A stretch of DNA of 64,000 nucleotides from Rhizobium altiplani (GTDB lineage: Bacteria; Pseudomonadota; Alphaproteobacteria; Rhizobiales; Rhizobiaceae), in assembly GCF_001542405.1 (NCBI RefSeq), contig NZ_LNCD01000011.1:1-64000 (forward strand). The letters run 5' to 3'. This document shows positions 34,601-43,636 of this stretch, in pieces; position 1 is the stretch's first letter, and each line of letters begins with the position of its first letter. The notes under the pieces were generated by a model, which was given only the letters and a program-made list of their open reading frames with translations, searched no databases and was not told where the DNA came from. Position numbers and translations under genes: made by a program.

Positions 34601-34996
34601 TTAGATGAGGGTTGTCACAACATCGACGTTGCCATGCGTTGCCTTCGAGTACGGGCAGATGTTGTGGGCCTCATGCAACAGCTCGGTTGCTACCGCGGGA
34701 TCGATGCCAGGTACGCTTACGTTCAATCGAGCGCTGAGGAAGTACGAGCCCTCCTCCAGGTTCAGGTCGATCTCGGCGTCGACCGCGACGCCGGACGGAA
34801 GCTTGATATGCTTCAGCGATGCCGCATACTCGATGGCACCCATGTAGCAGGCCGACCAGGCGGCACCGAACAGGTTTTCTGCGGCTGGATGAGGCTGTGT
34901 CATCTTGATGTCCAGGTGGCCATCACTGCTGCGTGCGCCGCCATCGCGGCCGTTTGTGTTGTGCGTCTTGCCCGTGAACAGAACCTTGCGTGTCAT
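34601..34996 (-). CDS. ohr: Organic hydroperoxide resistance protein (Ohr/OsmC family)
   Basis: A 131-residue OsmC-fold peroxidase that reduces organic hydroperoxides, using lipoyl thiols in known Ohr proteins. Both redox cysteines are present: Cys50 (AAWSACYMGA, peroxidatic) and Cys114 (NICPYSKATHGN, resolving), 64 residues apart as in the family. The start is ATG 34996, which gives the family-like MTRKVLFTGKTHNTNGRDGG. It is transcribed away from the epoxide hydrolase gene; the shared 227-base region holds ordered repeats (35074-35143). Confidence 0.93.
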   Translation of the reverse strand: MTRKVLFTGKTHNTNGRDGGARSSDGHLDIKMTQPHPAAENLFGAAWSACYMGAIEYAASLKHIKLPSGVAVDAEIDLNLEEGSYFLSARLNVSVPGIDPAVATELLHEAHNICPYSKATHGNVDVVTTLI

Positions 34997-35073
34997 GGCG
35001 AAACTCCTCTGTGTTGGTTGAGTGTCTGCACCGTTGTGCTGCCAACAGAGGTACTGCCGCACGACCGAAATCG

Positions 35074-35143
35074 CACGTTAGGCGTTGTTAGACGTTGATT
35101 GCCGCAGCCCTCCAACAAACAAGGATTAACAACGCCTAACGTG
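35074..35143. promoter_or_regulatory. Ordered repeats in the divergent ohr/epoxide-hydrolase promoter
   Basis: A perfect 17-bp inverted repeat (arms 35074-35090 and 35127-35143) encloses 36 bases. Each arm contains GTTAGGCGTT. On the plus strand GTTAGGCGTT (35077-35086) is followed directly by GTTAGACGTT (35087-35096), a ten-base tandem repeat. The right arm is the reverse complement, AACGCCTAAC at 35131-35140, with a weaker second copy beside it. Head-to-tail repeats like this are the binding mode of OmpR-type winged-helix regulators, and such a regulator is encoded at 37091. Operator function is inferred. Confidence 0.6.
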
Positions 35144-35223
35144 AGCTTCACAGCTCCTCGGCGTAGCTTTTCGGGCAGCACAGCGGTGCAGACTCTCAAC
35201 CGCCATTCTCGAGGAGAGAGACC

Positions 35224-36531
35224 ATGACCACCACCAAAACCGAAGTTATCGACCTCGATCGACGCAGACTTTTGGGTGCCGCTGCAACCGGCATCGCCGC
35301 GCTCGGTATCGCAAACGTGTTTCCTGGGCGTTCAATCGCGTCGACCGATCCCGAAGCAATCCGCCCGTTCCGTATCAACGTTCCGGAAGCCGATCTTGAT
35401 GATCTCCGTTACCGGCTTGCCCATACCCGCTTGCCCGAGAAAGAAACGGTAAGCGATTTCTCGCAGGGCGTGCCGCTCAAGACGATCAAGCAGGTCCTCC
35501 GGCATTGGCAAAAGGACTATGACTGGAGGAAGGTGGAGGCACGGATCAACAGCTATCCGAACTTCATCACCGAAATCGACGGCCTGGATATCCACTTCAT
35601 CCACGTTCGTTCAAAGCATGAAAACGCGCTGCCGCTGATTGTGACGCATGGTTGGCCGGGCTCGATCGTCGAGCAACTGAAGATCATTGGCCCTCTCACC
35701 GACCCGACTGCCCATGGGGGCGATGCCTCTGACGCGTTCCACGTCGTCATCCCGTCCATGCCCGGCTATGGCTTTTCCGGAAAGCCCGACTCCACCGGCT
35801 GGGGGCCGGAACGCATTGCGGCCGCATGGACTACCCTGATGCGGCGGCTGGGATACAAGAACTTTGTCGCCCAAGGTGGCGACTGGGGTGCGGTGATCAC
35901 CGACATGATCGGCGTGGAAGCGCCACCCGAACTGCTCGGCATCCATACGAACATGCCCGGAGCAATTCCTGTGGAGATCAACAACGCATCCTTTGCCAGC
36001 GCTCCTGCTCCGGAAGGCTTGTCGGACGAGGAGCGGAGGTCCTACGACCAGCTCGTCTTCTTCTACAAGCACGTCTATTACGCCTTCCTGATGGGAACGC
36101 GGCCGCAGACGCTGACCGGATTGGCCGACTCGCCGATTGCGCTTGCGACCTACATGCTCGACCACGACGCCCGGAGCCTTGAATTGATCGCCCGTTCCTT
36201 CGACGGTCAGAAGGAAGGTCTCAGCCCGGACGACGTGCTCGACAACGTCACCCTTTTCTGGCTCACCAACACAGGCGTATCAGCAGCCCGCCTCTATTGG
36301 GAAAACAAGCTCGCTTTCTTTGCGCCCAAGGGCGTCAAGGTACCAGTCGCGGTGAGTGTCTTCCCGGATGAGCTTTACCAGACCCCGCGCAAGTGGGCCG
36401 AAGCCGCCTACCCCAACCTCATCCACTACAACAAGGTGGCAAAGGGCGGTCACTTCGCCGCCTGGGAACAGCCGAAGCTGTTCGTCGATGAAGTGCGGGC
36501 CGGGTTCCGCAGTCTGCGGAAGTCTGGCTGA
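35224..36531 (+). CDS. Epoxide hydrolase (alpha/beta hydrolase) with Tat-like signal
   Basis: A 435-residue protein. Residues 13-30 (RRRLLGAAATGIAALGI) look like a twin-arginine signal, so export to the periplasm is likely. Residues 48-155 match the EHN domain of microsomal-type epoxide hydrolases. The catalytic set is visible: oxyanion motif HGWPG at 142-146, nucleophile D220 in GGDWGAV and base His410 in KGGHFAAWEQP. It probably opens reactive epoxides or related electrophiles. ATG 35224 follows GAGGAGAGAG. It diverges from ohr and is followed by a 22-bp palindrome and an Ohr paralogue. Confidence 0.9.
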   Translation: MTTTKTEVIDLDRRRLLGAAATGIAALGIANVFPGRSIASTDPEAIRPFRINVPEADLDDLRYRLAHTRLPEKETVSDFSQGVPLKTIKQVLRHWQKDYDWRKVEARINSYPNFITEIDGLDIHFIHVRSKHENALPLIVTHGWPGSIVEQLKIIGPLTDPTAHGGDASDAFHVVIPSMPGYGFSGKPDSTGWGPERIAAAWTTLMRRLGYKNFVAQGGDWGAVITDMIGVEAPPELLGIHTNMPGAIPVEINNASFASAPAPEGLSDEERRSYDQLVFFYKHVYYAFLMGTRPQTLTGLADSPIALATYMLDHDARSLELIARSFDGQKEGLSPDDVLDNVTLFWLTNTGVSAARLYWENKLAFFAPKGVKVPVAVSVFPDELYQTPRKWAEAAYPNLIHYNKVAKGGHFAAWEQPKLFVDEVRAGFRSLRKSG

Positions 36532-36540
36532 CCTTTGTCC

Positions 36541-36562
36541 GGCGCGCGCATATGCGCGCGCC
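36541..36562. repeat. Perfect 22-bp palindrome downstream of the epoxide hydrolase
   Basis: The half-site GGCGCGCGCAT is followed immediately by its reverse complement with no spacer. It begins nine bases after the epoxide hydrolase stop and lies 26 bases before the next gene's likely start. It could form a long cruciform or RNA hairpin that separates the two genes, or be a dimeric protein site. Confidence 0.7.
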
Positions 36563-36587
36563 TCCCTCCTTCACCCGGGGTACGATC

Positions 36588-36995
36588 ATGCAACATGTGC
36601 ATACTGCCAGGACAGAGACGATTGGCAGCCGAGAGAACGGCTTCGCACGCAGTTCGGACGGGGCTCTCGATATCAGGCTTTCAAACCCTGCCGGCAATCG
36701 GCTAGGCACGAACCCGGAGCAGCTTGTCGCAATCGCCTGGTCGGCGAGTTTCGCAAGTTCATTGAAACATGTCGCCGACATCAGGCGGATCAAGCTCCAC
36801 GCGGATGTCAGGATATATGCCAATGTGGAGTTATCCTCCGACGACCAGGGATATGTCGTCGGCGTTCGCCTGGATATCTACCTGCCCGGCCTGGATCGGG
36901 AAATTGCATCTGCTTTGGTTGAAGCTGCTCGACTTGAATGCCCATATTGCCGGGCAACACACGGCAACATCCATGCCTTCTACAATCTCGTCTAA
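36588..36995 (+). CDS. Ohr/OsmC-family paralogue lacking the peroxidatic cysteine
   Basis: A 135-residue OsmC-fold protein related to the ohr product 1.6 kb upstream. At the position of Ohr Cys50 it has Ser54 (AWSASFASS; codon AGT). The resolving cysteine region is LECPYCRATHGN, so it keeps Cys118 and gains Cys121, a CxxC pair. Normal Ohr peroxidase chemistry should be lost; disulfide exchange, metal binding or sensing are possible. The start is ATG 36588; an in-frame ATG at 36552 lies inside the palindrome and is less likely. It precedes the large regulator gene by 95 bases. Confidence 0.85.
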   Translation: MQHVHTARTETIGSRENGFARSSDGALDIRLSNPAGNRLGTNPEQLVAIAWSASFASSLKHVADIRRIKLHADVRIYANVELSSDDQGYVVGVRLDIYLPGLDREIASALVEAARLECPYCRATHGNIHAFYNLV

Positions 36996-37090
36996 GTCCC
37001 GAAGTGCGCAAACCGAATGTTGAGCCACCATGGCTCCGAAAAAGAGGTTGGAGTATAAACAGCACGGTGGAGGTGGTTAGGGGTAATGCC

Positions 37091-39985
37091 ATGACGCGGG
37101 CGACAGGCGATGCGGCAGGTGAGGTGTCCTTCGGCCCCTTTTGTCTGAATGTCGGTCAGCGCCTTCTTGCGAAGGACGGGGTTCCTGTCGAGCTTGGCGC
37201 GCGGGCGCTGGACCTACTGATCGCTCTTGCTTCGGCTCCCAATACGCTGCTGACCAAACAGGATCTAATGTCGGCGGTCTGGCCCGACGTCATCGTTGAG
37301 GAAGGCAACCTGCGCTTTCACATGACCGGGCTGCGTAAAGCCCTTGGCGATGGGCGGGACGGTGCACGCTACATCACCACGATCCCCGGCCGCGGCTACA
37401 GCTTCGTTGCCCCGATCTCAGGCTCGTCCGCTGCGCTGGTCCCCGGTGATGGCGCGGTGAAATTCAGGCATGCCAATCTTCCCAACCGCTTGGAGCGTAT
37501 GGTCGGACGCGAGAGTGATATCCTTGACCTTTCCGAGAGGTTGTCGAGATTTCCTGTCGTTTCCATCGTGGGAGGTGGAGGCGTCGGGAAGACTACCGTC
37601 GCAATAGCATTGGCCAATCAACTGGCGGGAGCGTTCGATGGAGCTGCGGTGCTTGCTGATTTCGGGACGCTAAGCGATCCATCGCTCGTTTCGCCCGCCC
37701 TCGCGTCCATGCTCGGAATACCGGTCGGCTCCGATGACGTGCGCCCCAGTTTGCTCGCTTATCTCAGAGATAAGCGCATCCTTCTTGTGTTCGATACCTG
37801 CGAGCATTTGGTCGATACCGTCGCAGACCTGGCGGCGAGCATAATCGATGCCGCGCCGCACGTCCGCATCCTGGTCACGAGCCGCGAAGCCCTCAGGATT
37901 GAAGGCGAAAGTATCTACAAGCTGGACACGCTGGCCTGCGCACCGGTCGATCCGGAAATGACTGCCGAGAAAATTCTCTCCTATCCGGCTTCCCAGATGT
38001 TCGCCGAGCGCATCGCCGCGAGCGGAGTGCCGTTGTCCCTCACCGACGACGATGCTCGCATCATTGCGGCGATTTGCAGAAAACTCGATGGCATGGCGCT
38101 TGCGCTGGAGCTGGCCGCGAGACGGGTCGAGGCCTATGGCCTCTCCCAGACGGCTGCCCTGCTCGATCAGCATCTTGCCCTGGCATGGGTGGGATCGCGC
38201 AACGCGCCGCCACGTCAGAAGACCCTGCGGGCGACGCTAGACTGGAGTTTCGGGCTGTTGTCCGACCTCGATCGCACCGTTCTTCGGAGACTGGCCATCT
38301 TCGTTGGCGATTTCACGCTTGATGCCGCCTGGGAGGTGATCGCAACACCGTCTCTTGACCGACCTGCCCTCTTTGGTGCCATCGACAGTCTTGTTGCGAA
38401 GTCTCTGCTGAGCGCCAACTCGTTCGGCGCGATGATGCGCTATCGGTTGCTCGATACAACGCGCGCCTACGCACTCAATAGCCAGATTGAAGATGATCTT
38501 GCCGACCTGGCTGCCAGCCACGCCTCGTACTACCGACGTTGGTTGGAGCAGTTTGGCCCGGATTGGCCAACGCTCTCGAGCGGGCCAGAACGGCTGCCCT
38601 ATTTCCTTGGTATCAATAACGTCCGGGCGGCCCTGGAATGGGCGTTCGGCGACAGCGGCAATGTCGATGTCGGCATCAGCTTGGCTGCCGCGGCTGTTCC
38701 GGTATTTCAGGCGATGTCGCTCTTTCCGGAATGCCAGCGCTGGTCCGAGCGCGCCCTTTCTGCAATGGGGGAGCACTATCAGGAAAGCCGTGAGGAGATG
38801 CATCTTCAGGCTGGCCTTGGAATCTCCCGCATGTATCTCCACGGCGGCCGTGACGCGCTCCCCGCGCTCACGAGGGGTCTGGAGATTGCCGAAGGTCGAG
38901 GGAATGCGGTCGATCAGCTGAAGGTCCTCGGTCCGTTGAACATGTTTCATCTGCGAACGGGAGATTTCAAATCGGCGCTCCAGTGTGCCTATCGCTGTTC
39001 TTCCGTCGCTGAGGCGACCGAAGAGCCGTCTGCGATTTCGCTCGGGCACTTCTTTCTGGGCAATTCATTGCACTTCGGCGGCGAACTTGGCCGCGCCAGG
39101 CTCGAACTGGAGGCTGCGTTAGCGAGCGATCCGCTCCCCAGCCGCGCCCCGGGAAGCTATGTCGGTTTCCAGGGACGCGGGCTAGCAGGCGGAATCCTTG
39201 CCAGGAATCTCTGGCTTCAAGGCTTCCCTGACCAGGCGGCCGTCCGGGCGCGGCAAGCGATCAAGGAAGCGGCGGAGGCGGATCATTCGTTGACACTTTG
39301 CATCGCGCTGCTCGGTGGCATCGCGGTTTTCCTCTGGCGCGGCGACCTGGAGAGTGCACAAGAGCACATTGATTGGCTGATTTCGCGTGCCGGGCTGCAC
39401 TCCCTGTCGCCATACGTGTCAGTAGCAAGAGGCTTCGAGGCGGAAATAGCTATTCGCCGGGGAGACCCTAGCGCAGGCGTCGACAGCCTCCGCCGATGCA
39501 TTGAACGACTGCATGCCTCCACCTATGAGGTTTTCACCACCATGCTTGAAATCTCGCTGATAAAGGGGTTGGCGGCGCTCGGCAAAGTCGACGAAGGGTT
39601 GGAGCGGGTCGAGAAAGCCATCCAATCGGTCGAAACCAAAGGGGACTTCTGCTACGGCCCGGAACTTCTGCGAATAAAGGGAAACCTTTTGGGATCGATT
39701 TCCGCTTCGGATGAGGCACGCCATTGCATTACAGGTGCCATCGCCGCCAGTCGAAAGATGTGCGCACGCGGTTGGGAACTGCGCGCCTCGTGCGATCTCG
39801 CTGCACTCGAAGCGGACCTCGGAAAGAAAAGGGAAGCCGCAACGATCCTTCGGCTAGTCCTTGATGAGTTCGACGAGGGCCACGACACCGACGATCTGCA
39901 GGCAGCCCAAGACATGTCGATGCACGGCGGTGATGTGCCGATCGTTATCGAGGCATCGCACGAGCGGCCAACACGTCGCCCATAA
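37091..39985 (+). CDS. Winged-helix/NTPase/TPR transcriptional regulator
   Basis: A 964-residue protein of the winged-helix ATP-binding type. Residues 11-107 are an OmpR-type DNA-binding domain (SFGPFCLNVGQRLL, LTKQDLMSAVWPDVIVEEGN, IPGRGYSFVAP). Residues about 130-440 are a STAND-like NTPase with P-loop GGGGVGKTT at 161-169, Walker B ILLVFDTCEHL and sensor LVTSREALRI. The rest is helical repeat sequence of TPR type. Such proteins bind DNA through the N-terminal domain and are switched by the NTPase. Being next to the epoxide hydrolase and Ohr genes, it is the best candidate for their regulator. ATG 37091 follows TTAGGGG; the frame opens upstream but overlaps the previous gene. Confidence 0.87.
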   Translation: MTRATGDAAGEVSFGPFCLNVGQRLLAKDGVPVELGARALDLLIALASAPNTLLTKQDLMSAVWPDVIVEEGNLRFHMTGLRKALGDGRDGARYITTIPGRGYSFVAPISGSSAALVPGDGAVKFRHANLPNRLERMVGRESDILDLSERLSRFPVVSIVGGGGVGKTTVAIALANQLAGAFDGAAVLADFGTLSDPSLVSPALASMLGIPVGSDDVRPSLLAYLRDKRILLVFDTCEHLVDTVADLAASIIDAAPHVRILVTSREALRIEGESIYKLDTLACAPVDPEMTAEKILSYPASQMFAERIAASGVPLSLTDDDARIIAAICRKLDGMALALELAARRVEAYGLSQTAALLDQHLALAWVGSRNAPPRQKTLRATLDWSFGLLSDLDRTVLRRLAIFVGDFTLDAAWEVIATPSLDRPALFGAIDSLVAKSLLSANSFGAMMRYRLLDTTRAYALNSQIEDDLADLAASHASYYRRWLEQFGPDWPTLSSGPERLPYFLGINNVRAALEWAFGDSGNVDVGISLAAAAVPVFQAMSLFPECQRWSERALSAMGEHYQESREEMHLQAGLGISRMYLHGGRDALPALTRGLEIAEGRGNAVDQLKVLGPLNMFHLRTGDFKSALQCAYRCSSVAEATEEPSAISLGHFFLGNSLHFGGELGRARLELEAALASDPLPSRAPGSYVGFQGRGLAGGILARNLWLQGFPDQAAVRARQAIKEAAEADHSLTLCIALLGGIAVFLWRGDLESAQEHIDWLISRAGLHSLSPYVSVARGFEAEIAIRRGDPSAGVDSLRRCIERLHASTYEVFTTMLEISLIKGLAALGKVDEGLERVEKAIQSVETKGDFCYGPELLRIKGNLLGSISASDEARHCITGAIAASRKMCARGWELRASCDLAALEADLGKKREAATILRLVLDEFDEGHDTDDLQAAQDMSMHGGDVPIVIEASHERPTRRP

Positions 39986-40419
39986 ATCCGCGCTGAGCGG
40001 CGGCGGGAGGGTTCGCGCACCGCGCCACCTCCTCTGCTACTGCTCGACGAAGGCAGACTTGACCCAGCGGGGAAGATTGCCCTTTGTGGGTATAGGGTGA
40101 CACGGCCTCCTCGTCGAGCAGTCTTGAGACGACCGCGCCGCAAGCTTGGTGAGCACTTGGGACACCCCTTTAGACGTGCGTCAGCGGACCGATCAATTGC
40201 GCCAACCGACCGCAACGCCGCGTTCGCGTTTCGACCAGGCGAGGCAGACAGCAAGCGGAAAGGCGATTTCGCGCAAGCACGTGTCCCGTGCCCCAAGCGT
40301 GTGAAATGCGGAGCTAACCCTTAGCCAACGGCAACAGCACAAGGAAGCTTCCGTTTCAGAATCAAGACGATCAGCGCGTCGGCTGATGCCCAGGCGCCGG
40401 GCCGATCCGCGCGGGGAGC
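39986..40419. other. Convergent intergenic region
   Basis: No gene seen between the convergent regulator and mannose-phosphate genes. An 11-bp perfect inverted repeat (CTGCTCGACGA at 40040-40050 with its complement at 40111-40121) may fold in RNA, but lacks a T tract. Confidence 0.45.
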
Positions 40420-41847
40420 CTATCCACGCCCGAACTCGTCGGAGACACGGACGATATCGTCCTCGCCGAGATAGGAGCCGGTCTGAACTTCGATCATTTC
40501 CAGCACAATCCGGCCGGGATTATAGAGCCGGTGCAACTCGCCCTGCGGAATATAGACCGACTCGTTTTCACGCAGGAATGTCACCTGGTCGCCGACCGTT
40601 ACTTCAGCCGTGCCTTTGACGCATACCCAGTGTTCAGAACGGTGAAAATGCCTCTGTAGCGACAGCTTTTTGCCCGGCGACACGAACAGGCGCTTCACCT
40701 GGAAACGATCGCCGTTGAAAAGCGACGTATAACCGCCCCAAGGGCGATAGCAGGTCGGGTGGGTTTCCGTCAGGCTTGATGTTTCCTTGGCCTTGGCAAG
40801 GAGTTTCACCAGCTTGCCGACTTCCTGGGCTTCGTCGAGGCGACCAACGTAGACGGCATCCTCGCTGGCGATGACAGCCACATTCTTCAGTCCTTGAACC
40901 GCGAGATGCGAGGCACGCGACAGGACCAGCGAATTTTCGGTGTTCATGACGGTGGCATGGCCGATAACGACATTGCCGTTCTCGTCCTTTTCGACGAGCT
41001 TTCGGATGGCATCCCAGCTACCGAGGTCTGACCATGCAAAAGCTGACGTGACCACGGCGGCATTGGCGGTCTTTTCCATCACCGCATAGTCGATAGAAAT
41101 ATCGGGGCTCTTCTGAAAACTGGGCCCATCGAGACGGACAAAATCAAGATCGATCGTAGCCTTGGCAACGGCAGCTTCCGCAGCCTCGTACACGGCCGGC
41201 GCATATGTTCCGAGCTCGTCCAGGAGCAGGTCGGCACGACACATGAAAATGCCGGAATTCCAGAAAAAGCCGCCAGTGGTCAGCATCTCTTCCGCGGCAG
41301 CAAGTTGCGGCTTCTCGACGAAGCGCTTCACCTTGTGCGCGCCGGACGAAAGCGGCTCGCCCTGTTCGATATAACCGTAACCGGTTGCAGGCTCGGTCGG
41401 CTTGATGCCGAATGTGACGATCTTGCCTGATGCGGCGGTCTGGCGCGCAGTCGCGATCGCCTCGCTCCAATCCTTGCCCGCATCGATCACGTGGTCGGAG
41501 GCCAGAAGCTGGAGGATCGCCTCCTCACCGAATTTCTTCTTCAAGTGGAAAGCAGCGGCGGCGATGGCAGCGGCCGTATTGCGAGCCACCGGCTCGAGGA
41601 TGATGGCGGACAGATCGACATCGACTTCCCGGGCTTGCTCGGCCACTGTGAATCGAAAATCCTGATTGGTGATGACGACAGGCGCCTCGTAGACAGCGGC
41701 GTCGGTCACGCGCTCGAGGGTTTGCTGGAACAACGTCTTTTCATCGACGAGCTGGATGAACTGCTTCGGCGCGTTCGATCGCGACAATGGCCACAGGCGG
41801 GTGCCCTTGCCGCCGGCCATGATGACTGGAATGATCTTCTTGGTCAT
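40420..41847 (-). CDS. noeJ: Mannose-1-phosphate guanylyltransferase/mannose-6-phosphate isomerase
   Basis: A bifunctional 475-residue enzyme. The N-terminal domain makes GDP-mannose (IPVIMAGGKGTRLWPLSRS, PKQFIQL, and FVEKP). The C-terminal cupin domain, with SLQRHFHRSEHWVCVKGTAEV, is the type II phosphomannose isomerase. It supplies GDP-mannose to Gmd and Fcl encoded on the other strand and for mannose-containing glycans. noeJ/manC/cpsB are equivalent names; noeJ is used because the set matches the rhizobial GDP-fucose genes. It starts 39 bases below the phosphomannomutase gene. Confidence 0.93.
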   Translation of the reverse strand: MTKKIIPVIMAGGKGTRLWPLSRSNAPKQFIQLVDEKTLFQQTLERVTDAAVYEAPVVITNQDFRFTVAEQAREVDVDLSAIILEPVARNTAAAIAAAAFHLKKKFGEEAILQLLASDHVIDAGKDWSEAIATARQTAASGKIVTFGIKPTEPATGYGYIEQGEPLSSGAHKVKRFVEKPQLAAAEEMLTTGGFFWNSGIFMCRADLLLDELGTYAPAVYEAAEAAVAKATIDLDFVRLDGPSFQKSPDISIDYAVMEKTANAAVVTSAFAWSDLGSWDAIRKLVEKDENGNVVIGHATVMNTENSLVLSRASHLAVQGLKNVAVIASEDAVYVGRLDEAQEVGKLVKLLAKAKETSSLTETHPTCYRPWGGYTSLFNGDRFQVKRLFVSPGKKLSLQRHFHRSEHWVCVKGTAEVTVGDQVTFLRENESVYIPQGELHRLYNPGRIVLEMIEVQTGSYLGEDDIVRVSDEFGRG

Positions 41848-41886
41848 AGGAAATCTCCGGGTACGGACGGGCCGTGGTTATAAAGT

Positions 41887-43326
41887 TCAACCTTCAATAG
41901 GCAATCGGGTCAATGTGTTTGTCCAGTCGCGGACGAGGGAAAGGCCTTTCTCAAGCAACGACGAAGCAGCTGCATCATCCTCGGCTTCAACATAGCAACG
42001 CATTTCCGGCGCATTCCCGGAAGGGCGAAAGTGGACGACAGTGCGATCGGCCAGGGTGATGCGCAGGCCATCGATATCGCTGACCGAGCCAATGGCGCCA
42101 AGCGGTTTGACGAAGGCCGCCAAGTTTGCAGGAGAAGCACGCAGATGCGCCATTACTGCAGCGCTCCTCTCGACGGCAAAATTCTCGAGCCGGTCGGCGG
42201 CCGCCACCGGCAGGTGAAAATCGGCTGCGATCGCCGAAAGCGGCTTGTTCTGTTGCTTGGCGAGAAACAACGTCGCCAGGACCGGCAAAAAGCTGTCGCG
42301 GGTCGGAAGAGCGGTCAGCGCTCCATTCGCAACGGCGAAATCCGACTGCGTCAGCACGCCACCATTGGCCTCGAAGCCCATCACCGCCGTTTCGCCCGAG
42401 GCGGTCGCCTCGTTCATGCCTTCGATAACAAAGGGAGACCCGACTTTGGTACGGGTGACGCGGTAGCTGCCGGCCGCCTCTATGCCGGAATTGGAGGTCA
42501 CCGGTGTGACGACGACCCTTGCTTCAAGGAAACGCGCGACGATGAGCCCGAGGAGGTCACCGCGCACCGGTATACCCGTCTCGTCGGCCACCAGCGGCCG
42601 GTCGCCGTCACCATCGGCGGAAACGATGGCGTCGAGATCATGCTCCCTGGCCCAGCCGCGCAGCAGTTCGATCGTCTGCGCCGACACGGCTTCTGTATCG
42701 ACCGGGATGAAATGATCGGATCGTCCGAGCGCCACGACTTGCGCACCATAACCGGCGATCACGTCAATCAGGCCATCGCGGGCAACGGTGCTGTGCTGGT
42801 ATACGCCGATTTTCAGGCCGGAAAGTGCGCCAGCCGGTAGAAGCACGCGGTTGCGTGACAGGAAAAGCGCAGCGGCCTGGTGTTCTTCGCTCTGCGCGGC
42901 GCCAGGTGTCAGGTCAACAATGGTGTCGTCTATCTCGGCCGCGATACGGGTGATAGCAAGCTCGTCCACCTTGTCGATCTCGCCATCCGGTCGATAGAAT
43001 TTGATGCCGTTGCGATCTGCCGGGATATGCGAGCCGGTGACCATCAGCGAGGCGCAGCCCTTCGACATGGCATAAAGCGCCAGCGCCGGCGTCGGGATCG
43101 CGCCGCAATCGATCGGCTGCAGGCCGGCGCGTGCCAGCGCTCCGATGCAGGTGGCAGCAATATCGGGGCTTGAGGGACGATAGTCGCCAGCGACAAAAAT
43201 GCGGTCTCCAGCCTTCGCCAATCCGGCATCCAGCAGGTGTCTCGCAAAAGCGGTTGCGTAAAGAGCCGAGGCATGGCCCTGAAGATCGGTTACAAGGCCA
43301 CGAAGACCGCTGGTGCCGAATTTCAT
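41887..43326 (-). CDS. noeK: Phosphomannomutase
   Basis: Interconverts mannose-6-phosphate and mannose-1-phosphate. The 479-residue protein has the alpha-D-phosphohexomutase layout: FGTSGLRGLV at the start, the phosphoserine loop TGSHIPADRNGIKFY, the metal loop VSADGDGDRPLV and the C-terminal phosphate-binding FRPSGNAPEMR. The phosphoserine loop has SHIP rather than the common SHNP, as seen in some rhizobial homologues. ATG 43326 fits the family start; an upstream ATG at 43341 is possible. First gene of the minus-strand GDP-mannose pair. Confidence 0.9.
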   Translation of the reverse strand: MKFGTSGLRGLVTDLQGHASALYATAFARHLLDAGLAKAGDRIFVAGDYRPSSPDIAATCIGALARAGLQPIDCGAIPTPALALYAMSKGCASLMVTGSHIPADRNGIKFYRPDGEIDKVDELAITRIAAEIDDTIVDLTPGAAQSEEHQAAALFLSRNRVLLPAGALSGLKIGVYQHSTVARDGLIDVIAGYGAQVVALGRSDHFIPVDTEAVSAQTIELLRGWAREHDLDAIVSADGDGDRPLVADETGIPVRGDLLGLIVARFLEARVVVTPVTSNSGIEAAGSYRVTRTKVGSPFVIEGMNEATASGETAVMGFEANGGVLTQSDFAVANGALTALPTRDSFLPVLATLFLAKQQNKPLSAIAADFHLPVAAADRLENFAVERSAAVMAHLRASPANLAAFVKPLGAIGSVSDIDGLRITLADRTVVHFRPSGNAPEMRCYVEAEDDAAASSLLEKGLSLVRDWTNTLTRLPIEG

Positions 43327-43636
43327 GAAACGTCCTAACATTCACCGACATGCTGTCTACGTCGGTAAACCGTCATCCGCGAGTGTCAACAGATTAGCGA
43401 AAGATATCGAGCGTTTCAAACCGGTGATAGGCTTAGGCTCGCCAGAACCTCAGGCTGAGGCAGGACACACTCCACGCCATTAGGATGATGCCCGAAATAG
43501 GGCGTTGGCCGGGACGGGGGAAAAATGTGTACTCAACGATGCCGTGCTAGTGCGACCGGAAACACGGCCGCCACCCTATCTGAACCCAAGAAAGTGATTG
43601 GGTGGGCGCCTAGCTAGTATAAGAGGAGAGGGTACG
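43327..43636. promoter_or_regulatory. Divergent promoter region between noeK and gmd
   Basis: Contains no gene. Close to the noeK start lies an interrupted palindrome, ACCGAC at 43344-43349 and GTCGGT at 43361-43366, 11 bases apart, a possible operator. On the gmd side GGAGAGGG at about 43625 is the ribosome site. I searched by eye for a nod box and saw none. Confidence 0.4.

Noticed and set aside
43327..43636. Possible nod box upstream of gmd/fcl
   Set aside because: I found no ATC-N9-GAT array of the expected form; the only symmetrical element is the ACCGAC/GTCGGT pair.
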